Below, in pieces: positions 52,142-62,829 of a stretch of DNA of 64,000 nt. A program made the position numbers and the translations under genes. Numbering within the stretch: the stretch's first letter is position 1; each line of letters opens with the position of its first letter. The DNA comes from Schizochytrium sp. TIO01 (lineage: Eukaryota; Sar; Bigyra; Thraustochytrida; Thraustochytriidae): contig SMSO01000025.1 in assembly GCA_004764695.1 (NCBI GenBank), positions 1,473,102 to 1,537,101 on the forward strand, read 5' to 3'. The notes under the pieces are model-generated. The model was not told the origin of the DNA and did not search any database. It worked only from the letters and a program-made list of their open reading frames with translations.

Positions 52142-55100
52142 CCTGATCAGTTAAGATTCGAAGCTTACAGCGCGAATTGCTTGTATGTCTCCCGCAAAAC
52201 CCTCGCTTTGTAAAAGGACGGACGATGCTGCGCTTCGGATTTGTGTCCCTCCTAGGATCCCCTGCTTTGGTTTCGGGTTTAAAACAAACTTGCCTTCGCG
52301 TTATCGCGCCTAGTCAATATGCTTCCTGTGCCAAACAAGTCGAAGCTATGCGTCTTGCCGGCTTCGAAAATGCAGCAGAGGCTAAAGCTCGTTTGCTTTG
52401 CACGAACGGAGGTTGTCTTCGTGGGTTGAAGTTCCTAGAATCGTTCGATTCGAGTTTTTAAAATATCTGTTCAAGTTCGCTTCAAGTTCGCTTCTACTAT
52501 CTTCGTAAGTGCGGAGGCCTCGCTCGCGCCTTAACGTTCTGAGTTGCGAGCTTGCTATCTTGCAAGCACCCTTGGGGCTTTCGTGAAGTTGTCGCCAGTC
52601 GGAGGTGCGCTGCAAATTTGGTTGCGGGTTCGTGTTGCACGCGTTGCGCATCGCTTCTGGATCCTTCTCCTTCTCCAGGTTACCTGAGTAGGTAATTTAA
52701 TTCCTATTAGTCTCTAGACTAGTAGTCAATGCAGATCGCTAATTAATAAGCAAGCTTCTGAGGTTTTAAAACTATCATTCTTTATTTTGTAAATGAGTGA
52801 AAATTGATTCTTTATTCTTACGAGTTTAGTTTTGCTTCAAAGTTGCCACTGCTCGAGTCTGTCTTCGACATTCGAAAGGCTGCCTTCATGCAACTTCGCC
52901 GATGACCCCGTGTGGATTTCATGCGAGTTTGAGCAGGTCTGTAGCTTTGTTCCATTTGGTTGGCAAGCTCCCGTCGCTCAGAATAGTCATTTTCTGAGAA
53001 GCAGAAGGTAAATTTTTGGAATCAAGTTCTTCTTTCTGTGCCGCGGCCTGCCTGAGTTGCTTGTCTTAAATCGACTTCTGCAACGACCCAACCGTCTGCT
53101 CCGTTTTCACGGATGGTCTTTGATCTCAGGTGTAAGAGTAATGAGGGACCACGGCCATTAATAATAAGATCCAAGATGTGCCAAGCATGGGAGAAGGTCA
53201 ATCGAAAGATCAATCAATCATCCGCGACTCAGTCAAACAGCAGCCCATCAAGAAGCCATGCAAAGCACTCGTGGAAGCCATCGTTTGTGCAGCGAGGGGG
53301 TCCAACTTCAGGTTACAGAATAAACGATGCGAAACGGAGCACCCACTGATGGTGGTGGTCTTCTCCCTAAACTGGCTGGAGTGCTGCTTGAAGTGCCTGG
53401 ACACTCCGAAATTCTAGGGCTACGAATTACATGCCCAACCAACTTTCGATTGGCATCGTGTGTGAGTGTATGTGTGTGTGAGAGAGAGGAAGCTTCTTTT
53501 CTGGCTTCTTGCAGATACTTAACCGTTTCGGAATAACATCTTGGACTACTGCTTCATGAGAAGCTGCTCTCCCTGGGTGCTCTCGTACCCAAGTCTCTGC
53601 ATGGCTGAAGGAAGCCGAGAGGGCTCTGGAATCACGAGTAAATATTATATTAAAGTCGCCTTTCGGGACTAGCTCCTGCAACTCGGAGAGTCCGCAAAGT
53701 GGGTATGCATGGGAGCGTAGAGTGCACACCACGTTTGGGCGAGCTTTGCCTCTTTTATTTCATGGAAATGCGGGTATTCGAACTCGGGGTTGTGATATTG
53801 CTGCCACCGCTGGGAGTGCTCCAGGTAGCATCACGGCGAATGAAGTGGCGGAGGAAGCCATCACCTGCCAACAACTCAATCATGAAAGGCGTCGTTCGAG
53901 GGTTCCGCTCTCAGCCAGTTTCCTTGATATGTCGAAATCTTGAATGCGAAACTTGGAGAACTCGTTGCTCAACTCTGGAGGCGCAACCTGACACAGTCAC
54001 AGGAGACCAGAATCAGAAAATCAGGACGTTTCAAAACCATCTTAGATAGGTTTCCGATTTAGGCGTTTCCCGAAACGCAGCGCAACCGAGTCCTGTATGA
54101 ACCTGAGCCACGGTGTTATCTCCATCGGCGTCGATTAGTACCAAAAAGGGAGTCCACTCCAAGTTGTGCACAATGGCTCAAGCTCGACTTCAATCTCAGC
54201 GCCACAGCACTCTCGTTTCGACGAGGATCATGACAGAGTCTAGTAGCGCGTGCGTCGAGCACCAGGAAGACAGGCTTCAGCGAGGTCTTCCTCGGCGATG
54301 TCTCCTTTCTGTAGAGCTCTGCAAACTAACAAGCACAGCAATTCGACTTGCCGAACTCTTCAGCACCTTGAACATTGAACCATGGAATCCTTTTTTGTTT
54401 TGCAACCTTCATGATGGTTGTGTTAAATTGAGTCGATCACGTCTTACATCGCCGGCGCGTGGCACCTAGCCCCCAATGGTTTCTGCTCTGCCTTGATTTT
54501 GGAGATGTGGCACTACACAACCATTGCAATTAGTCGAACTGGCCGATGCATTGTAAAATTGCGTGGTCCCTCGCTCAAAGTTGGCACGCGCTACCCAGGC
54601 TCTAGCTAGGCATCGTGCACAAAGAAGTCAGAAACACACAGCAATCGCAAGCTCGATTTCTTCAAGCCGGAACTCCATGAGATGCGAGAGAACCGCAGAC
54701 AATTATTAGGTAAACGAGGTAGCTAGCTGCCTATGTTGCCTTCAAGTTATGGCAGCCACAAATGAAGGATCGATCCTGGGTACGGATTTTCAGGTTTCTC
54801 TAATATTACAAGTTCAACTTGCACATACAATCGCCACATGAGTGACTTCGGTACTCCTCATATCCGTCTTCTCGTAGCTTTCTATCGTCATCGTGTGCAA
54901 AATCGAAACATTGGCCATCTTGGTGTAGTAGTAGTAGAAGTAGGAGTAGTACTAATAGGAGTAGTACTCTGCTAGTAGCAGCAGCAGCAGCAGTTGTCAA
55001 AAATCTAGCCTGTCGCGCTTTGCGAAGTTGTCGGCACACGCCACTCAATTCACAAGTGGAGAATGCAGATCAAAGAAGAAACCAAATCAAACGTCACATC

Positions 55101-55923
55101 CTCGTATTCTTCACGGGTAACAACAAGCGCCTCGTTTGTCTTTCCAACGTGTCAGCAAGGTTTGTTCGCTCACGATTACCCGCGACTATGCCTCGCACTA
55201 CTCCAGTTCGTGTATTATTTGGACCACTATGCTGGTAAATTCTAAAACCCTTATGAGGTCTTTAGGTAGATAGGCTAAAAGGGTGAATAATGCTTTTCAA
55301 CACAGAAGAGAAAGAGGAAAGGTTATGAGCCAACTTGAATGAATTGGCAGCTGGGAAAAGGCAGGCGGTCCTTTTCCATTTCACACCACAGCTCCGGTCA
55401 AGCTAGCCCAGCCTAGCATTTCTTTTGTCTAGGACGTGATTAGGTTTCATTGCTTGGATGTACTTTTTTGAAACCATGCGGTACATGCTGCTTGCACCAT
55501 TTCCAAACAACACAAACACACACTATAACTTGTGTACCACCCCCTAGCGTCCATCTAGTTTAAAAAAAACAAAAAACATTAAATTAAAAAAAAAAGAGAA
55601 TAGAAAAAGTTAGGCCTATGATGTGGTATGCTGTCTTTTTCTTTAAGTAAATAAAAATAAAAATATTAAGTCCATCTTGAGTGAAGAAAGACAAATTAAT
55701 TTGCACCAAGGCAGACCGACTTGACTTGCAACCAAATTTCCTTGTTCTCGCTCGGCCTCTTGAGGTTGGACATCGTGTTAGAATCCATAGCTAAGTTGCC
55801 TGGCCCTGAGTTCCGAGGGACGTGCATTGAGCTTGCATTTCTGGCAAGACGGGCGGCCCTCGTACCAAGAAGGAGCGCTCTTCGCAGCGCTCCGAGGCAC
55901 CGACCGCTGAGCGGGACCAGCGT
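52142..55923. other. Intergenic region (about 3.8 kb)
   Basis: No convincing gene. Short frames (for example 52225-52461 plus and 53427-53732 minus) lack recognisable domains. A TG/AG-rich dinucleotide patch lies at about 53460-53490, a GTA/AGC repeat at 54923-54994, and an A-rich block at 55560-55670. One phrase near 53770 resembles a tRNA T-loop but does not fold. Confidence 0.5.
54923..54994. repeat. (GTA)n and (AGC)n trinucleotide repeat tract
   Basis: Interrupted GTA/AGT units pass into six AGC units. Frames across it give poly-Leu or poly-Ser and look non-coding. Confidence 0.75.
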
Positions 55924-57420
55924 ATGCTAGAGATGTCCAACATGGAGTCCAACTCGAGCCCTCGTGGAGGCCAAAGGCTAGCCTCTTTCGTGGACGAAAA
56001 TGGAAATGACCAAAGAAACGGGTCCGCTGCAAATTCGAGAAACGGTAATACGAGATCTGGGAGTCAAAGAGGCGCAAGAACTGGCAACCAAGGGGTAGAT
56101 GCCATAGAAGACACACGCGCAGCTCGCTTGCAAGAGCGTATGATAGAAGCAGAGAGCGAGGAATCCTATTTGGAGCTGCTGTACTCATTTGGATCATTCC
56201 GCGCCATCTTCTTCCCGGTAGCCATTACAATGATTGCCACAGCACTCACGGTCGTCTACATCAATGACGGTAGCAACGGCAATGGTGAGGGCGGGCTAAC
56301 CACACTGCCAACAGTGCGGGATGAGAGCGACGAAACCTCCAGCGCTGGTAAAATTAGCGCTGCTGCACTTAATGCGTTAGTCATCGTAGCCATCATCACT
56401 GCTGCAACCTTCCTTATGGTTATTCTCTACAAGTTTAATTGCTACCGACTTCTCGTTGCTTGGCTTATGCTTAGTACCTGCTTACTTTTGGTTCTCACCA
56501 CATCATACCCTGTACAGATTGCATTCTTAGTCTACAATGTGCCCTTTGACTCTATAACCTTCTGGATATTCTTCTACAATTTTGGTATATGTGGCGTTCT
56601 CGCCATCTTCTATCAAAAAGGAATGCACCCCATTGTCGGTCAGTTTTACCTCGTTGCCGTTAGCGTCGTCATGGCATGGGTTCTGCTGCGTGTGTTGCCA
56701 GAGTACACCAGCTGGGCGCTCCTGGTACTCCTCGCTCTTTATGACCTTTGCGCTGTGCTCACGCCATGCGGTCCCCTCAATTTATTGATTGGAATCGCCA
56801 ATGATAAAGAGGATCGTGGCGAAACTAGAGGAGACCTTCCAGGTTTACTTTATGAGGCTCGTGTTCATCGTGAAGGTCGCATGGAAAGGTCGGCAGATCC
56901 TCGGTCAGCCCGTAGAGCATCAAATCAGGCAACTAGCATTGCTCCGTTAGCTGGAATTATGTTTATGGCGGATACAAATACCACAATGACCAACCATAGA
57001 ATGACATCGATGGACATGGGAGAGGAGAGTAGCGACAATGAAAGTGAACCCCCCCAGCGTCCTCAGCCTTCACGCCCTGCTCACTTGCAAGAGCAACCTC
57101 GACAGGATCCAATGGATTATGTAGAGTCCGAAGCCGAGCGCTTTGCAGACCGTCACTCCATCAAGCTGGGTCTTGGTGATTTTGTGTTCTACAGTGTTCT
57201 TTGTGGTCGCGCAGCTCTGCAGGGATTTTCTACGTTTGCTGCCATTTTTGTCACAGTTTTTGCAGGTTTAGCTGGTACTCTAGTCCTCCTCGCTATGTAT
57301 CAGCGGGCATTGCCAGCTTTACCCATATCTATTCTTATTGGCGTCCCTCTTTACTTTGTGTGCGAGCTTTTGATCACACCTATGACTGAAACGTTGGAGC
57401 TCGACTATGAAGGTATTTAA
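55924..57420 (+). CDS. PSEN: Presenilin (gamma-secretase catalytic subunit, intramembrane aspartyl protease)
   Basis: 498 residues with about nine hydrophobic segments. After a polar N-terminus (1-90) come TM1 (about 92-113), TM2-TM6 (about 145-290), a hydrophilic loop (about 290-410) and TM7-TM9 (about 415-490). The presenilin signatures are intact: YD in TM6 (ALYDLCAVL, Asp274), GxGD in TM7 (LGLGDFVFYS, Asp419) and the PAL motif before TM9 (ALPALPISI, Pro464-Leu466). Length and order match presenilins. In the family it cuts single-pass membrane proteins in complex with nicastrin, APH1 and PEN2, none of which lie in this window. ATGs at codons 1, 4 and 7 are all possible starts; the first is used. 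No intron is seen. Confidence 0.95.
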   Translation: MLEMSNMESNSSPRGGQRLASFVDENGNDQRNGSAANSRNGNTRSGSQRGARTGNQGVDAIEDTRAARLQERMIEAESEESYLELLYSFGSFRAIFFPVAITMIATALTVVYINDGSNGNGEGGLTTLPTVRDESDETSSAGKISAAALNALVIVAIITAATFLMVILYKFNCYRLLVAWLMLSTCLLLVLTTSYPVQIAFLVYNVPFDSITFWIFFYNFGICGVLAIFYQKGMHPIVGQFYLVAVSVVMAWVLLRVLPEYTSWALLVLLALYDLCAVLTPCGPLNLLIGIANDKEDRGETRGDLPGLLYEARVHREGRMERSADPRSARRASNQATSIAPLAGIMFMADTNTTMTNHRMTSMDMGEESSDNESEPPQRPQPSRPAHLQEQPRQDPMDYVESEAERFADRHSIKLGLGDFVFYSVLCGRAALQGFSTFAAIFVTVFAGLAGTLVLLAMYQRALPALPISILIGVPLYFVCELLITPMTETLELDYEGI

Positions 57421-58944
57421 GCTGCTATTCAAAATTAATTCTCTCAGGAGGCGTCTGGATCCTTCTACCATTTAATGCAATGTATGGTTTGAAAATGAAT
57501 GTATTATCTGCCCTTTCTTGTGTAACCACATGCAGGTAAATCGGTAAAGGTATAACGATGGCATGAGTATCTCAAGATGTTTGCAGGAGACTTTTTTAAA
57601 AGAATTGTTGACAAGTGGCCTAACGTTCACAATTTTAGTTGCATAGTGTTCTATTTGAGTTTAGGCGATAGCATTTAAGCATTCTTACGTCCTAACTTGG
57701 TTGTGTTTAATTGTCGGTAAACGTGTACGGATATTATATTTCGCATCTACTTCTCGCATCTGTAATATGGGCTTCAAGCAACACAGCTATTATAAAATAA
57801 TATTGAAATTCTACATTCACATGGTAAAGCTTTGTTTTGTACCATCTTAAACTTTTTCTGGCAATTTATTTGTCTTCATGTCGCTGCGAAAAACTCTTAC
57901 AACAACTCATTGTCTTGATAAAGAGGTATCCCTATCAATTCATCCATAGCCTCATTGCTTAGCCGACAAGATAGACTTTGTACCAAGTACAAACTACTAC
58001 CAAGAAGAAGCTACTTACCTTTACTACCTAAGATAGGAGTGTATTCTTGACTCACAAAACCAATTTCATGACTGAGGTTCGAAAAAACTTTGAATCGCAC
58101 AGGTATACAACTTGAACGCAAAGCCACTCAAATGCGTATGAAGGTTTTAACATTCTAGTTCTGATACTCGTGTCTTCCCATATGTCATAGAAGCCTGCCT
58201 GTGCATCAAACTCGAACTCCACAACGAAGCATATCTTTTAGCTGCCACAATGAGGTTCCTGGAGCACATGGAATAATAGTAAGAGTTGTTGGATAGTGTT
58301 AGAATCAAACAAGCAAGCAACACGGATAACGAAAGCGTGAAGGAAACACATCTACACAAGCAGTCCTTTGATTTGTTGCTATTCACTAAAAGAAACGCAA
58401 TTACTAGAAACCTGCTAGGTAGACTGTAGAAAAATAGAAGAGGATTAGGGTGACCTACCGACTGTTATAGTATGAAAACTTAGGATATCAAAGATGAAAG
58501 ACGAAAGTCAAAAAGATTTGGGGTTGGCAGCTGAGCTGCAAGAGAGAAAGCAGTTGCCATCCCGTCAGAGCGCCTTGGGCCGCTCAGTCCAAAATCGGCG
58601 GAAGCTGTAGGAGCTTCCGAGGCTTCTTGGGTGCCCGCGAGAATCCTGCTTTCTAGGGTTACTTCCGCAGCCCTCGCAAGGGCGGATCCGTGAGCCTCGT
58701 GGTGGCATTGAATTAGTTACTCTACGTCCCAGAGTGTTGCCGCCGCCACGACACGACCCTCTGGATCAAACTACTCATTCGCGAAGTAAGAGAACATCAA
58801 GGTACAGAACCTGCAAACAGCACCAAGGGATAAAGCTAGTTTCTGTTTTGAACTTTCGTTGAACGCAGGGTTTGCACAATTCCACCTGAATTTGAGCATA
58901 TCAAAATATAACACGAACACTCTCTACACATTTGACCTCTCAAG
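57421..58944. other. Intergenic region
   Basis: AT-rich until about 58540, then a GC-richer stretch (58540-58780) with a small hairpin (GGAAGCT...AGCTTCC, about 58597-58617) upstream of the channel gene. An AT-rich AAAATATAAC lies about 40 bp before its ATG. A 79-codon minus-strand frame (58147-58386) with one hydrophobic stretch is not convincing. Confidence 0.5.
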
Positions 58945-61893
58945 ATGGCCAGTCCATACACACCAATGCCAACTTTTGACCCAGACCCGTCTTTGACACC
59001 GACGCAATACCCTACAACAGAGTTTCCTACAACAGGAATGCCAACGACTGGGATGCCAACGACTGGGACGCCAACGACAGAAATGCCAACATCGGTGCCA
59101 ACCAGGTTACCGACGGCAAGTCCAACAATTTATCCATCAATCGCACTGCCAACCTTTTTGCCAACCAGTGCACCTACAAACTCGACGATAGCACCGACAC
59201 TGTTTCCGACAATGGCACCAACGGCACCTTCAGTGATTCACCATCCAAGTGATGACACACTTTTATGGGGCGGTCTCTCGTACGGGGGGTCTGCTCTAGT
59301 GCTCATGGTTTTGTATGTATTTCTAGCAAGCTGTGCACGAGGTCAAAACCCACTTAAACGATGGCTTTCGCCACGTGGCCCTGTGAAGTGGCGCGAGGTC
59401 CTTGCACGGAATCGCCTCTGCAACATTTTCATCAGGGAGGACACTTTTATTGCACAGTGTGGTATGGATGCCTACATGAGTCTAAGGGGGATACGTCTTC
59501 AGGCTACTGCCATGCTCTTGCTCTCTCTTTTTGTGTCTGCGTCTCTCCTTCCTTTGTATTACATGCAAGCCCAACCTGCTAAATGTGTTGACTATTGTGC
59601 AGGTGTCAAGCGCAACGAGTCACTCGCAGGCGGCGGTTTTCATGAAGATGCTTTTCATTCAGACTGCACATGCTCAAAAGCAGACCAATTTAGCTTGGCA
59701 AATGTTCCCGCCGAGAGCCCATATCTGTGGGCTCCTGTAGGCGGCATTGCACTTGCAACCCTTATTTTATTGTACCTCATCCAACGAGAATATCGTGAGG
59801 TTGTTCGTGTACGCGCAGCATATTGGCTTTCACAACCACCTGAGATGTTCACCGTTCTCTGCGATGACATTCCTCAGCACCTTAATCTGCACACTGTGGA
59901 GGGTCTCCGCGAGCATTTCAGTCGAATTTTCCCGAATCGAATTCTTCGCCTTGATCCAGTTCGCTTTAATGACGAAACCCTTTTGAACCAAATGCGCAAG
60001 GTAGCTAGGAAGCGTATGGAGTGTCATGATCGTATTACTCGACTCATGGCGTTACGCGACCGCTATGGTCGTGTTCCTCGATGCCATGCACTCTGCCTGA
60101 ACATGTGCTGGGGTACTGGTTCTGGAGATGTTGGGCACTCAATTATCAAGCTTGAAGCAAAATATGAGACTCTCAACCGTGACTTCGAAGAGCTGTTTTA
60201 TGCGTACAAGAAACTTGAAGACGATGAATCTGCTGGAAAGCTTGCCCGTCCTATTCGTTCGTGCTTCATTACCTTCAGCTCGGCATTTGCAACCTCAGTT
60301 GCATCCCAAACTGTTCTTGACCATCGCTACAGTGTTGTGGCTGTGCGAGCTTCGGAACCTGATGATATTATCTGGAGCTCACTAGGCTATGGTGCTACTC
60401 GTCGTGCTTGTAGCAAATACATGGCACGTTTGAGCTTTTTCGTACTAGTGGTATCATGGGGCGCATTTACAGCATTTGTTGGCGCCATGACTTCTCTGGA
60501 TGCGCTTGAGGCTCGAATTCCTCAATTGCAAGATTTTTTTCACAAATTCCCAGTGATACATGACATTCTCGAACAGCTCGCTCCCCTCGTCCTTTCCAGC
60601 CTCCTTGCAATTGTAAACCCTTTTATTTGCATTTTGGCTCGGATCGAGGCCCGGGCTTCAGAATCCGATGCAGACCAGCTTGCAACAACATGGTACTTTT
60701 TGTTTCTTGTCATTCAGGTCTTTATCTTCTACGGTGTTACAGGCCCAATTCTCAATTCTCTTACTGCGATTCTTGACCATCCTTCAGAGATTGTTAATAC
60801 GTTGGCTGCCAAGATTCCTCAGAATGCATCGTTCTACATGCTATTTTTTGCTTCAAAGTTTGTGACATCTCTTTGTCTCGATATGTACCGTATTGCCGAT
60901 GTGTTTCTTGATCTTCTTCGCAGATGTATATTTGGGGCAGCTTTGTCACATCGAGACCGTCGCATTGCCCGTTGTGGATGCCATGTGCTATCATTTCCTG
61001 CGCATCGGAATTTGTCCGCACTCAATGGTCAGATGCTGCTTCTCTTTTTCATTGCAACATCCTACCTGGTTATTCAACCTCTCATTGCGCCCGTCGCGTT
61101 TCTATTTTTCTACCTTGCCTACTTTGTTTATGGTCGTCTATTTCTTGCAGTAAATATGCAGCGTTTTGATGCTGGAGGTACTCTTTGGACACGGACCTAT
61201 TATTGCTATGTCTCCGCAATTATGGTTGCACAGCTCACTCTGGTAGGTCTTTTGACTCTTCGTAAAGGCTTCTTACAGTCTTCTGCGGTCGTTTTTCTAT
61301 TCTTTACCACCGCATTTGTGGCAGCAATGATCGATTTTCGCTACAGACCACTTGTCAATGCTCTTCCGCTTGATCTGGCAGCTCACATTGATGAAAAAAT
61401 TGACGAGGATGAGCCCGCAGCAATGCTTGCGGCCTCAGTGTGGCAGTATGGTATGCTTACAGGGGAGGATCCTAATTACCTGGGCCGACGGATCGATGGA
61501 AGTTTTAAGGTTGATCATGGGCACAGTCGAACTGGAGCCAGTGTAACCCCAGCACACGGCAGTAACCTTGATGATACCTTTGATACTGGTGATGACGAGG
61601 AGGAGGATGAGATGGACGACCCAATTATGGCATCGTACAGGAACAACTCACAAGCCAATGGACAAAATGAAGGTGGGCTTCGCCACCGCGCTTCGCCACC
61701 ATCTGCGCGTGTTTCTTCCCATGGAAACAGCAGCGCTTTTGAGTTCTTTTCGTATGAGCTTCCTGTGCTACGGGAGCCTCCTGACCTGCGCTTGCCGCAG
61801 TCTGCATCTCATGTAGATATTCCAACTGCAGAAGCGCGCATGATTCGAAATTACGGCGAGAGCTCGAATACAGAACCCCTTTTGCCAAGGTAA
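58945..61893 (+). CDS. CSC1: OSCA/TMEM63 (CSC1-like) mechanosensitive cation channel with mucin-like N-terminus
   Basis: 982 residues. Residues 9-98 are a Pro-Thr-rich tract with repeated PTTGMPTTG and APT units. It precedes TM0 (about 107-130), TM1 (about 185-206) and TM2 (about 261-280). A cytosolic PHM7-type domain (about 300-470: FTVLCDDIP, LREHFSRIFP, CFITFSSAFAT) is followed by the RSN1/DUF221 channel core (about 475-800: DIIWSSLGYG, then APLVLSSLLAIVNPF and further helices). The C-tail is acidic and Ser-rich. Family members form osmo- and mechanosensitive calcium-permeable channels; the N-terminus is extracellular, so the Pro-Thr tract should be an O-glycosylated stalk. The start ATG has context CAAGATGG. 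No intron is seen. Confidence 0.93.
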   Translation: MASPYTPMPTFDPDPSLTPTQYPTTEFPTTGMPTTGMPTTGTPTTEMPTSVPTRLPTASPTIYPSIALPTFLPTSAPTNSTIAPTLFPTMAPTAPSVIHHPSDDTLLWGGLSYGGSALVLMVLYVFLASCARGQNPLKRWLSPRGPVKWREVLARNRLCNIFIREDTFIAQCGMDAYMSLRGIRLQATAMLLLSLFVSASLLPLYYMQAQPAKCVDYCAGVKRNESLAGGGFHEDAFHSDCTCSKADQFSLANVPAESPYLWAPVGGIALATLILLYLIQREYREVVRVRAAYWLSQPPEMFTVLCDDIPQHLNLHTVEGLREHFSRIFPNRILRLDPVRFNDETLLNQMRKVARKRMECHDRITRLMALRDRYGRVPRCHALCLNMCWGTGSGDVGHSIIKLEAKYETLNRDFEELFYAYKKLEDDESAGKLARPIRSCFITFSSAFATSVASQTVLDHRYSVVAVRASEPDDIIWSSLGYGATRRACSKYMARLSFFVLVVSWGAFTAFVGAMTSLDALEARIPQLQDFFHKFPVIHDILEQLAPLVLSSLLAIVNPFICILARIEARASESDADQLATTWYFLFLVIQVFIFYGVTGPILNSLTAILDHPSEIVNTLAAKIPQNASFYMLFFASKFVTSLCLDMYRIADVFLDLLRRCIFGAALSHRDRRIARCGCHVLSFPAHRNLSALNGQMLLLFFIATSYLVIQPLIAPVAFLFFYLAYFVYGRLFLAVNMQRFDAGGTLWTRTYYCYVSAIMVAQLTLVGLLTLRKGFLQSSAVVFLFFTTAFVAAMIDFRYRPLVNALPLDLAAHIDEKIDEDEPAAMLAASVWQYGMLTGEDPNYLGRRIDGSFKVDHGHSRTGASVTPAHGSNLDDTFDTGDDEEEDEMDDPIMASYRNNSQANGQNEGGLRHRASPPSARVSSHGNSSAFEFFSYELPVLREPPDLRLPQSASHVDIPTAEARMIRNYGESSNTEPLLPR
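59007..59104 (+). repeat. Pro-Thr coding repeat in the channel ectodomain
   Basis: Units of about 15-18 bp (CCAACGACTGGGATG type) repeat in frame and encode MPTTG, TPTTG and MPTS. PTxxPT stretches are frequent in stramenopile surface proteins, which is one of the hints to the host lineage. Confidence 0.8.
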
Positions 61894-62829
61894 ATAATGA
61901 CAAGTATCTTTGCTAGCTCCCTTTGGAAGCGTATTCGTGGGTTGATTCCTTAATAGCTGTTCTTTGTCTTCCCTTGGCTCATCTTTCTGTTTCTGTTGAA
62001 ATAATGTTTCAGCATTGAATTAGCTCCTTGCAAGAGTTGCGAAGGTTTTCTCGCCCATCATATCATATCCTGAATTTGCCAAGGGTTGGTAAGAAGTTGA
62101 GATCCTAAAATTCATAATAACAGGTAGTTTACAAAAGTTTTTTTATTATATTTTAAATAAAAAATACATATAAAACCGAAAATTATGTGAAACAAAACGA
62201 TAGAGACCAATTGGTCGGGGTGAGATTTGAGATCTAGTTTTAAGGTCGTTTCTTCATTTAACTAGGTCAATCTAAAGAAGCATTTCTTTCTTCTTTTCAA
62301 ATAAAAATATACGGAGCATGTATTCGATATTGTTTTTAACACTCAGATTGATGCTCTTGCTGAGGATGGATTTCTTCATCATGGGTTGATGTCCTATTCA
62401 TACTGAAGACAAAATCTACTGTCAGTTGCAACTGGTTGCCTTACAAAATTATATAAGCGACCAAGGAGATGCTTGATCCCTTCGAACATTCGTTTTCTCT
62501 GACCAGGGGAAGTATTATTGTAAATGTTAGTATCAACCAAGGAAAAGAACAGAGCCGGGTGAACACAATAAGATGCTCAAAACCTTGTGTTGAAAATAAA
62601 CAGAGTGATGATTACATAGAAGCGAAAATTCTTTCACGTCAAGAGTGTTGTGAAGATAGTGTTATTGGGGCCGTAACTTCCGGTACTCATTTTTGCTAGG
62701 TTCGCACAGTCAAGGACTTCTTAAATAATTCATCTCCTTTTGAAGTTCACAAAATAAAATGTCAAGTAGAACTGGGAAGGTTGTATTACAGCAGGTTGCT
62801 TAACGATGCAAAACTATAGTCACAGTTTA
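61894..62829. other. Intergenic region
   Basis: AT-rich spacer between convergent genes. I see nothing recognisable; a 76-codon frame at 62469-62699 has no family features. Confidence 0.6.

Noticed and set aside
52225-52461. Plus-strand frame of 79 codons divergent from the Nudix gene, with a hydrophobic start
   Set aside because: It could be a small secreted protein, but no family or composition signal separates it from chance.
53755-53830. tRNA-like T-loop phrase (GAGTTCGAATACC on the minus strand)
   Set aside because: The flanking bases do not pair as a T-stem, and no D-arm, anticodon arm or acceptor stem can be drawn.
58147-58386. Minus-strand 79-codon frame with one hydrophobic segment
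   Set aside because: Short, Ser/Leu-rich and AT-context. No start context or homology recognised.
62469-62699. Plus-strand 76-codon frame
   Set aside because: No recognisable feature; lies in the AT-rich spacer between two convergent genes.
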